Source: an uncultured Hyphomicrobiales bacterium (GTDB taxonomy: Bacteria; Pseudomonadota; Alphaproteobacteria; Rhizobiales; Xanthobacteraceae). From it: DNA of 9,962 nt. Position 1 is the stretch's first letter. Every line of letters begins with the position of its first letter. Below are positions 1 to 7,395 of this stretch, one piece after another. Below the pieces are notes generated by a model. It saw only the letters and a list, made by a program, of their open reading frames with translations. It was not told the DNA's origin and searched no databases. The stretch lies in contig CAITEM010000073.1 in NCBI GenBank assembly GCA_903891395.1, positions 1-9,962 of the forward strand, written 5' to 3'. The position numbers were made by a program, and so were the translations under genes.

Positions 1-1674
<1,674 letters not shown>

Positions 1675-1675
1675 T

Positions 1676-3118
1676 ATGGGTAAGGTCACCGGGTTTCTCG
1701 AATTCGAACGTCACGATCGCAAGTACGCCCCGGTCGCGGAGCGTATCAAAAACTATCGTGAATTCGTTCTGCCGCTGCCGGACGCCGACGTCCGCCAGCA
1801 GGCGTCGCGCTGCATGGATTGCGGTGTACCCTATTGCCACGGCACCAGCCGCCTGACCGGCGCGCCGACCGGCTGCCCGGTCAACAACCAGATTCCAGAC
1901 TGGAACGACCTGGTCTATCGCGGCCACTGGGACGATGCCGCGCGCAATCTGCACTCGACCAACAATTTCCCGGAGTTCACCGGCCGCGTCTGCCCGGCGC
2001 CGTGCGAAGCGTCCTGCACACTGAACATCGACGAAAATCCGGTCACGATCAAAACCATCGAATGCGAGATCGCCGACCGCGCCATCGCGCAAGGGCTCAA
2101 GCCCGACATCGCCGCGCGCAAGACCGGCAAGAAAGTCGCCGTGGTCGGCTCCGGCCCCGCCGGACTCGCCTGCGCACAGCAACTGGCGCGCGCCGGTCAT
2201 GATGTTCATGTCTACGAGCGCTGGGCCAAGGCCGGCGGTCTGCTCCGCTACGGCATCCCGGACTTCAAGATGGAAAAAGTCCACGTCGAGCGCCGCGTCG
2301 CGCAGATGGAAGCCGAGGGCGTGACGTTCCATTACGGCGCCGATGTCGGCGTCAGTCTGCCGGTCGACCAACTGCTCAAGCACCATGACGCCGTGGTGCT
2401 GTCGGGCGGCGCCGAGAAGGCGCGCGACCTGCCGATCCCGGGCCGCGAACTCAAGGGTATCCACTTCGCGATGGAGTTCCTGCCGCAGCAGAACCGCCGC
2501 GTTGGCAACGAACCGCTCGGGAATATCGACAACATCGTCGCCACCGGCAAGAAAGTGGTCGTGATCGGCGGCGGCGATACCGGTTCGGACTGCATCGGCA
2601 CCTCGATCCGCCAGGGCGCGGTGTCGGTGGTGAATTTCGAGATCATGCCGCGGCCGCCCGAGCACGAGAACAAGGATCTGACCTGGCCGAACTGGCCGCT
2701 GAAGATGCGCACCTCGTCGAGCCATCTGGAAGGCGCCGAACGCGACTTCGCGGTAGCGACGCAGAAATTCACCGGCGACAACGGCCAGGTGAAGACGCTG
2801 CACTGCGCCCGCATCGACGCCAAGTTCAAGCCGATCCCCGGCACCGAATTCGAGATCGAGGCCGATCTCGTGCTGCTGGCGATGGGCTTCGTGCATCCGC
2901 TGCACGAGGGCATGGTGAAGTCGCTCGGCGTCGCGCTCGACCAGCGCGGCAACGTCCACGCCGACACCAACGCCTATCTCACCTCGGTGCCAAAGGTGTT
3001 CGCCGCCGGCGACATGCGCCGCGGCCAGTCGCTGGTGGTGTGGGCGATCCGCGAAGGCCGCCAGTGCGCCCACGCGGTCGACAAGTTCCTGATGGGAACG
3101 ACAACGCTGCCGCGCTAA
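1676..3118 (+). CDS. gltD: Glutamate synthase (NADPH) small subunit
   Basis: Complete 480-residue beta subunit, the usual length. It takes electrons from NADPH through FAD and passes them via iron-sulfur clusters to the FMN site of GltB. The N-terminal domain carries two cysteine groups: CMDCGVPYC (46-54) with GCPVNN (66-71), and CPAPCEASC (106-114), which bind the [4Fe-4S] clusters. An FAD Rossmann motif follows (VAVVGSGPAGLACA, 154-167). The second nucleotide motif, for NADPH, is VVVIGGGDTGSDCIG (294-308). The C-terminal FAD contact is FAAGDMRRGQSLVVWAI (442-458). The ATG is one base after the gltB stop, and GGAG at 1668-1671 serves as ribosome binding site with a 4-base gap. This subunit family also resembles the PreT and SudA-type oxidoreductases, but adjacency to gltB settles the call. 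The stop codon sits in the loop of a strong hairpin. Confidence 0.98.
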   Translation: MGKVTGFLEFERHDRKYAPVAERIKNYREFVLPLPDADVRQQASRCMDCGVPYCHGTSRLTGAPTGCPVNNQIPDWNDLVYRGHWDDAARNLHSTNNFPEFTGRVCPAPCEASCTLNIDENPVTIKTIECEIADRAIAQGLKPDIAARKTGKKVAVVGSGPAGLACAQQLARAGHDVHVYERWAKAGGLLRYGIPDFKMEKVHVERRVAQMEAEGVTFHYGADVGVSLPVDQLLKHHDAVVLSGGAEKARDLPIPGRELKGIHFAMEFLPQQNRRVGNEPLGNIDNIVATGKKVVVIGGGDTGSDCIGTSIRQGAVSVVNFEIMPRPPEHENKDLTWPNWPLKMRTSSSHLEGAERDFAVATQKFTGDNGQVKTLHCARIDAKFKPIPGTEFEIEADLVLLAMGFVHPLHEGMVKSLGVALDQRGNVHADTNAYLTSVPKVFAAGDMRRGQSLVVWAIREGRQCAHAVDKFLMGTTTLPR

Positions 3119-3130
3119 CGCGGCGGCGTT
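3103..3130 (+). terminator. Hairpin over the gltD stop codon; operon-end terminator
   Basis: Bases 3103-3114 pair with 3119-3130 as a continuous 12-bp stem (AACGCTGCCGCG with CGCGGCGGCGTT) with one T-G wobble. The 4-base loop is CTAA and contains the gltD TAA stop. Only TTCT follows on the + strand, so the U-tract is poor and the structure may act with Rho or as an mRNA 3'-end stabiliser. It also lies 8 bases past the stop of the convergent DUF459 gene, so it may block read-through from both sides. On the - strand the wobble becomes a C-A mismatch, making the stem weaker in that direction. Confidence 0.65.
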
Positions 3131-3137
3131 CTCAGGA

Positions 3138-4856
3138 TTATCTCAGCCAGCCGAACGGACCGGACGGCGCCGCCGCTTGCGGGCGTTGCGGCGGCGCTTG
3201 CGCCGGTTTCACGCGCTCGGCAGGCTGCTGCCTGCGCGGCGTGGCTTGCGCGGTCTTCGGCGCCGGCGCGTTCTTCGGATCGGCCTTCTTGGGCTCCGCC
3301 GCGGGCTCGGTATAGGCGCTGGCGGCGGGCGCCGACGACGCGGGCGTCACGCTGGCGCTGGTCGCTAAGGGTGCGGCGGTATCGCCGTTCTGACGCCAGG
3401 AGAAATCGTCGGCGCGGCCCGGCGCGGGCGCGACCGGCTCGCCTTTGACCAGGACCTGGGTGGCGATGGCGTCGCCGCGCGCGGAAGCGTTGCCGGCGCC
3501 GCCCAGCAATTCGTCCGAAGTCGACGGGCTGGCCGTGAGCGGCACGACCGGCCCGGCCAAGGGCCGCGCGGCGGATTTGCCGTCGACCGGCACCGGCCCG
3601 ACCGGCGCCGACGGCAGCGACACAAGCGAGCGGTTGCTCATGTAGCGCCGCAGTTCGCGCTCGACATAGTGCGCCAGTTTGCGCGCACCGTATTTGGTGA
3701 AATAGACGCCGTCGCTGGAACGCAGCTTGCGCACCTGGCCTTCGTAATCGGGACCGTTGGTGGTGAACTTGCCACCTTCATCGACGAACCCGTCCCACAC
3801 GTCGATATAGATCGCGCCGGCCTTTTCGGCGCGGGCGCGGTACAGATCGTTGAGGTAGACCGCGTCAGCGGTTGACTTCGGGCCCTTGATCGCCGGCAGA
3901 CCGACCCAGAACACCGGCACGCCTTTGCTCTTGAGCGCGGCGAGAGTGTCGTCGATGCGGCGGGAATAAATCTCCGCCCACTTGTCGGTGCGGAATTCGA
4001 TGGTGCCATTGGCGCGCCGGCCCGGTTCGGGCGCGATGATCGCCGAATCCGGTTCGTCGGAATCTTTGTCGGCGTCCTTGCTGGCGTCTTTGGCGGGCGC
4101 GGTCTTGTCGGCGTCCGCCGCTGGATCGGGCACGACAGGCGTCTTGTCAGCCGCAACTTTGTCCGCTCCGGGTTTGTCGGCCGCAGACTTGTCCGCCTGC
4201 GTCTTATCCGCCTGCTCGGCGGCCTTTTTCTTGTCGGCTTCTTTTTTCTCGGCTTCTTTCTTGGCAGCTTCCTTAGCGACGTCGCGCTCGCGGATGTTGT
4301 CGCGGTCGCTGACGCCGAGCATCATCACGACGTAGTTCGGCTTCTCCTGCGTGAGAATGTCGCGTGCGACGTGCCACCAGTCCAGATCGCCTTTGGTATC
4401 GTAACGCAGCAGACCGGAGCGCTGCTTGTTCTTGCGGATGATGGCGATTTCCGGGGTGTCGCCGAAAGCGTCTTCAAGACCATAGGCCAGCCAATCGGCC
4501 ATACCATCGCCCATCACCACGATGGACGTGGTCGGCGCGGCGTCGCCCTTTTCGGCTTTACGCGGGCGCGGCGCGTTCGAACTGTCGCCACCGCCGCCAC
4601 CACCTCCGCCCTGATAAGACGGCCGGAAATCCGGATCGCTTTCAACCGCAGGCTGGCGCGGTGACGGCCCGAACAGGCCGTCGAAGAAGCCGCCGCCCGA
4701 ACGTTGCGGACGGACGCGCGCGCGGTCGTCGCGGAAAAACTGGGCGTGGGCGCTGTCGATCAACGGCACGTTGACGGCGACCACGGCGGCACACTCGGCA
4801 GCGGCCAGAATGACCGCGCTCAAAAGCCATCCCGATTTCAATTTGGCACCGATCAT
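3138..4856 (-). CDS. DUF459 family periplasmic SGNH-fold protein
   Basis: A 572-residue exported protein whose SGNH (GDSL) hydrolase-like domain matches the DUF459 family (Pfam PF04311) in motif layout; the cellular role is not known. The start is the ATG at 4856. It begins a clear Sec signal peptide (MIGAKLKSGWLLSAVIL, cleavage likely after AHA at residue 38). A TTG 25 codons upstream (4931) would put the signal peptide inside the protein and the 4890-4911 hairpin inside the gene. Residues 82-90 are a Gly run. SGNH block I reads VVMGDGMADW (about 113-122), block III reads VVMMLGVSDRD (176-186), and block V reads DGVYFTKYG (382-390). So the Ser, Asn and His positions are Gly, Ser and Tyr, and the protein may not be an active hydrolase. 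Residues about 192-275 are an Ala/Asp/Lys-rich insertion and 407-572 a Pro/Ala-rich tail ending FGWLR. It lies downstream of mltB in the same direction, suggesting an envelope role (inference). Confidence 0.85.
   Translation of the reverse strand: MIGAKLKSGWLLSAVILAAAECAAVVAVNVPLIDSAHAQFFRDDRARVRPQRSGGGFFDGLFGPSPRQPAVESDPDFRPSYQGGGGGGGGDSSNAPRPRKAEKGDAAPTTSIVVMGDGMADWLAYGLEDAFGDTPEIAIIRKNKQRSGLLRYDTKGDLDWWHVARDILTQEKPNYVVMMLGVSDRDNIRERDVAKEAAKKEAEKKEADKKKAAEQADKTQADKSAADKPGADKVAADKTPVVPDPAADADKTAPAKDASKDADKDSDEPDSAIIAPEPGRRANGTIEFRTDKWAEIYSRRIDDTLAALKSKGVPVFWVGLPAIKGPKSTADAVYLNDLYRARAEKAGAIYIDVWDGFVDEGGKFTTNGPDYEGQVRKLRSSDGVYFTKYGARKLAHYVERELRRYMSNRSLVSLPSAPVGPVPVDGKSAARPLAGPVVPLTASPSTSDELLGGAGNASARGDAIATQVLVKGEPVAPAPGRADDFSWRQNGDTAAPLATSASVTPASSAPAASAYTEPAAEPKKADPKNAPAPKTAQATPRRQQPAERVKPAQAPPQRPQAAAPSGPFGWLR
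4032..4283 (-). repeat. Ala/Asp/Lys-rich low-complexity coding segment
   Basis: Within the DUF459 gene, about 84 codons encode a highly charged run. It starts as an Ala-Lys-Glu helix-like stretch (AKEAAKKEAEKKEADKKKAA) and passes into imperfect ADK units (QADKSAADKPGADKVAADK), then an Asp-rich part. The DNA shows the unit as repeated ttgtcggc/ttgtccgc on the + strand. It lies right after block III of the SGNH domain and before the conserved W-x3-Y-x2-R region, so it looks like an expanded surface loop. Confidence 0.7.
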
Positions 4857-4889
4857 TGGGCTTACGTCCGAACTCAAATCTATCACGAA

Positions 4890-4911
4890 AAGCCCGCAAA
4901 AAGGCAGGCTT
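4890..4911 (-). terminator. Terminator-like hairpin between mltB and DUF459 gene
   Basis: Read on the - strand: stem AAGCCTGC, loop CTTTTT, stem GCGGGCTT, then TTCGTGA. This is an 8-bp stem with one T-G wobble followed by a run of four Ts (two of them in the stem). It lies 76 bases after the mltB stop and 33 bases before the preferred DUF459 start. It could end the mltB transcript. Because a consensus -35 hexamer lies upstream of it on the same strand, it may instead be a leader hairpin or attenuator for the DUF459 gene. Its position inside any TTG-started version argues for the ATG at 4856. Confidence 0.5.
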
Positions 4912-4919
4912 GCCGCACT

Positions 4920-4951
4920 AGCATGGGCCAATAGCGCGCGAAAAATGTCAA
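4920..4951 (-). promoter_or_regulatory. Possible promoter for the DUF459 gene
   Basis: On the - strand a perfect TTGACA (-35) sits at 4951-4946. No good -10 follows at 17 bases (GCCCAT); CATGCT at a 20-base gap is a weak alternative. If used, transcription would begin close to the hairpin at 4911-4890. The -35 match alone is thin evidence in alphaproteobacteria. Confidence 0.25.
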
Positions 4952-4986
4952 CTCGAAGGTCGGCCGGTGGTTACTGGTTAACGGGG

Positions 4987-6315
4987 CTAACGCGCCCGCA
5001 GCCGCTCCAGCACTTCCGCGGAGGCGAAACCGTCGGGAACCTGACCGATCTTGCCCTGGAAATCGCGAATCGCCGACCGAGTCTTGGAACCGAGGTGACC
5101 GTCCGGATCGCCGATGTCGTAACCTTGCTGCGACAGCAATTGCTGTAACTCGAGCCGCTCGTTGCGGGACAGCACGCGCTCGTAGCGCGGCCAGTCCTGG
5201 GCGAAACGCTCGCCACCGCGCAGCCGGTCGGACAGATGGCCGATGGCCAGCGCATAAGCCTCGGCCGGATTATATTTCATGATGGCATTGAAGTTCGCCA
5301 GCATCAGGAAGCCGGGCCCCTGGATGCCGGCCGGCACCAGCAGGTAGGCGAGTTCATCGGGCCGCGCGAAAGCCTTGCCGTTCGGGCGCACCACGCCAAC
5401 GCGTTCCCATTCGCGGATCGTCATGGCCTGGCGGCGGTCGGCCAGCGCAAAATTCAGCGTGGCCGGGATAACCACTTCGTAGCCCCAGGTCTGACCGTTG
5501 ACCCAGCCATCCTTGCGCAGATTATTGGCGGTCGAGGCAATCAGATCGGGTACCGAGTCGACGACATCACGGCGGCCATCGTGATCGAAATCGACGGCAT
5601 AACGCTTGAAAGCCGTTGGCATGAACTGCGTCGGTCCGAACGCGCCGGCCCATGAGCCGACCAAATGATCCGGCCGCACATCGCCGCGCTGGATGATCTC
5701 GAGCGTCGAGAGGAATTCCTCGCGGAAGTAATTCTGCCGCCGGCCGATACAAGCCAGCGTGGCCGTCGAGCGAACGACCGGACGGTCGCCGCCGATGGTG
5801 CCGTAGTTGGTTTCGACGCCCCAGATCGCGGCGAGAATGTAACGGTCGACGCCATAGGCCTGCTCCACCGCGTCGAAGGTGGCACGGTACTTTTGCAACA
5901 GCTCGCGGCCCTTGGCGATGCGCACGTCGGTGACAAGGACGTCGAGATAGTCCCAGAACGATTTGGTGAACTCGGGCTGGTTGTCGAGCAGATCCATGAT
6001 CCGCAGATCCGGCGTCAGCGACGCCGTCACCGCGTGATAGGTCTCGCGCGAAACGCCGCGGCGGGCGGCTGCCGGCCACATGCGCTCGAGACAGATCGGA
6101 AAGCTTGCCGCCGCCGCGCGGATCGCCGGCGCGGTCATCAACGGATGGCCGGAGGCACCGGACTCGCCGGACCATTCCGGCGCATTGCCGGGCGACGCCG
6201 CGGGCGGCGAAATGGTGCCGGTGATGTAACGGTCGTCGCGATCCTGTGCCGCGGCAGCGCCGGTAACGGCGGTCGCCAGGATCGCAGCCGTAAGAGCGGT
6301 TCGCAGCTTCTGCAT
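4987..6315 (-). CDS. Lytic murein transglycosylase, MltB family, with peptidoglycan-binding domain
   Basis: A 442-residue periplasmic enzyme that cleaves the MurNAc-GlcNAc bond of peptidoglycan, releasing 1,6-anhydromuropeptides during wall remodelling. A signal peptide (MQKLRTALTAAILATAVTGAAAA) ends before QDR; no lipobox cysteine is present, so unlike E. coli MltB it should be soluble. The SLT_2/MltB domain spans roughly 72-370. It has the catalytic Glu at 168 in IWGVETNYG (codon at 5814-5812), plus GSWAGAFGPTQFMPTAFKRY and the calcium-site-like DFDHDGRRD. The C-terminal 384-440 is a PG_binding_1 domain (LQQLLSQQGYDIGDPDG). The architecture fits the MltB_2 type (TIGR02283). The start at 6315 is chosen because it gives a compact signal peptide and has AAGGAAG 12 bases upstream; an ATG at 6354 adds 13 residues but has no visible ribosome binding site. 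The gene opens divergently from galU and reads toward the DUF459 gene. Confidence 0.92.
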   Translation of the reverse strand: MQKLRTALTAAILATAVTGAAAAQDRDDRYITGTISPPAASPGNAPEWSGESGASGHPLMTAPAIRAAAASFPICLERMWPAAARRGVSRETYHAVTASLTPDLRIMDLLDNQPEFTKSFWDYLDVLVTDVRIAKGRELLQKYRATFDAVEQAYGVDRYILAAIWGVETNYGTIGGDRPVVRSTATLACIGRRQNYFREEFLSTLEIIQRGDVRPDHLVGSWAGAFGPTQFMPTAFKRYAVDFDHDGRRDVVDSVPDLIASTANNLRKDGWVNGQTWGYEVVIPATLNFALADRRQAMTIREWERVGVVRPNGKAFARPDELAYLLVPAGIQGPGFLMLANFNAIMKYNPAEAYALAIGHLSDRLRGGERFAQDWPRYERVLSRNERLELQQLLSQQGYDIGDPDGHLGSKTRSAIRDFQGKIGQVPDGFASAEVLERLRAR

Positions 6316-6456
6316 CAGGCCGGTCAGCTTCCTTATTTTCGCCCAGGCACGCATTAGGGTTGGCGCGAACTCGTTTCGACGGCGTTAATAGTCTAGCCTT
6401 ATTCAACCGCCTGCCGGTGCATTGATTCCGACACCGCCCCACCCTCCGAGGCCCGC
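6316..6456. promoter_or_regulatory. Divergent intergenic region between the transglycosylase gene and galU
   Basis: This 141-base gap must hold both start signals of two divergent genes, and it is visibly richer in A/T at 6371-6406 than the flanking genes. TATTAA (6390-6385, - strand) resembles a -10 for the transglycosylase gene but has no matching -35; for galU no convincing hexamer pair was found. The galU ribosome binding site is GAGG at 6448-6451, five bases before its ATG. Confidence 0.4.
6328..6334 (-). promoter_or_regulatory. Ribosome binding site deciding the mltB-type gene start
   Basis: AAGGAAG on the - strand, 12 bases before the ATG at 6315. The spacing is somewhat long, but it is the only Shine-Dalgarno-like sequence near either candidate ATG. 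Confidence 0.4.
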
Positions 6457-7338
6457 ATGACCCGCATCCGCAAAGCCATTTTCCCTGTCGCCGGCCTTGG
6501 AACAAGGTTCCTGCCCGCGACCAAGGCCATGCCCAAGGAAATGCTGCCGGTCGTCGATCGGCCGCTGATCCAGCACGTCGTGGACGAGGCGCGCCAGGCT
6601 GGCATCGAGCATTTCATCTTCGTCACCGGCCGCAGCAAGGCCGTCATCGAAGACCATTTCGACCGCCAGTTCGAGTTGGAAGCCACTCTGGTTGAGCGCA
6701 AGAAGCAGGCAGACCTGGACCTATTGTCGCAGGACCTGCCCGAACCCGGCACCACCAGTTTCACGCGCCAGCAGTCGCCGCTCGGCCTCGGCCACGCGGT
6801 GTGGTGCGCCCGCGAACTGGTCGGCCACGAGCCTTTCGCCCTGCTGCTGCCGGACGTTCTGGTGCAGCACCCGCGCGGCTGTCTGGCGCAGATGATCGAC
6901 GCCGCCGCGAACCTCGATGCCAAGGCCAACATCATCGCGGTCGAGGAAGTACCGATGGATCGCGTCCACATGTACGGCGTGGTTGGCGTCGGTGAGACCA
7001 AGGGCAAGGCCTTCTCTATCACCAAGATGGTCGAGAAGCCGAAAGCGGCCGACGCGCCGTCCAATCTCAGCATCACCGGCCGCTATATCCTGCAGCCGGA
7101 AATCTTCGACGTGCTGGAAAAGCAGGCCGCCGGCGCCGGCGGCGAAATCCAGCTTACCGACGCGATGGTGGCCTTGGCGAAAACGCAGCCGTTCTACGGC
7201 TTGAAGTTCGACGGCCGCAGCTTCGACTGCGGCTCCAAGATCGGATTTCTCACCGCCAACGTGTCTTACGGCCTGGAGCGGCCCGATCTGGCGCCCGAGC
7301 TGCGCGCCGAACTCAAGCGGATGCTGGCGGAGAAGTAG
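6457..7338 (+). CDS. galU: UTP--glucose-1-phosphate uridylyltransferase
   Basis: A complete 293-residue cytoplasmic enzyme, normal length for bacterial GalU. It makes UDP-glucose from UTP and glucose-1-phosphate, feeding exopolysaccharide, LPS, cyclic glucan and galactose metabolism. The nucleotidyltransferase signature is near the N-terminus (GLGTRFLPATKAMPKEMLP, 13-31). It is followed by QQSPLGLGHAV (105-115), the metal and sugar-phosphate region LLPDV (130-134), VEKP (192-195), GRYIL (208-212), GEIQLTDAM (229-237) and FDCGSKIGFL (256-265). All of these match GalU rather than RfbA/RmlA, which has a different substrate loop. The ATG at 6457 has GAGG five bases upstream. The gene stands alone on its strand, divergent from the transglycosylase gene and convergent with the beta-barrel gene. 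Nothing is odd in its sequence. Confidence 0.97.
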   Translation: MTRIRKAIFPVAGLGTRFLPATKAMPKEMLPVVDRPLIQHVVDEARQAGIEHFIFVTGRSKAVIEDHFDRQFELEATLVERKKQADLDLLSQDLPEPGTTSFTRQQSPLGLGHAVWCARELVGHEPFALLLPDVLVQHPRGCLAQMIDAAANLDAKANIIAVEEVPMDRVHMYGVVGVGETKGKAFSITKMVEKPKAADAPSNLSITGRYILQPEIFDVLEKQAAGAGGEIQLTDAMVALAKTQPFYGLKFDGRSFDCGSKIGFLTANVSYGLERPDLAPELRAELKRMLAEK

Positions 7339-7347
7339 TTTTCTTAT

Positions 7348-7390
7348 CCCTTTCCCTGGGAGAGGCGGCCAGCAATAGCGAGGGGATGGA
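7348..7390. repeat. Degenerate intergenic repeat with small hairpin after galU
   Basis: The 57 bases between the convergent stops of galU and the barrel gene include CCTTTCC-CTG-GGAGAGG (7349-7365), a 7-bp stem with one wobble and a 3-base loop. A purine-rich AGCAATAGCGAGGGGATGG follows (7371-7389). The pattern recalls the common Hyphomicrobiales intergenic palindrome of CTCTCCC...GGGAGAG followed by a GAGGGG end, but decayed. There is no T-run after the stem on either strand, so any terminator role is uncertain. Confidence 0.35.
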
Positions 7391-7395
7391 GGAAA

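Noticed and set aside
4857..4931. A 25-codon N-terminal extension of the DUF459 protein from a TTG start
   Set aside because: It would place a clear signal peptide at an internal position and would run through the terminator-like hairpin. The ATG at 4856 explains both better.
4972..4991. A third GGTTAAC sequence near the end of the transglycosylase gene as a CtrA site
   Set aside because: On the - strand it reads TTAG-N5-TTAACC; the half-site spacing is 5, not 7, so it does not fit the consensus.
5665..6357. A 230-codon open frame on the + strand opposite the transglycosylase gene
   Set aside because: It overlaps the conserved catalytic region of the transglycosylase on the other strand and has a composition typical of an antisense shadow.
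6360..6390. TTGGCG...TTAATA as a galU promoter
   Set aside because: The spacer is 19 bases and both hexamers are poor matches; not better than chance in this sequence.
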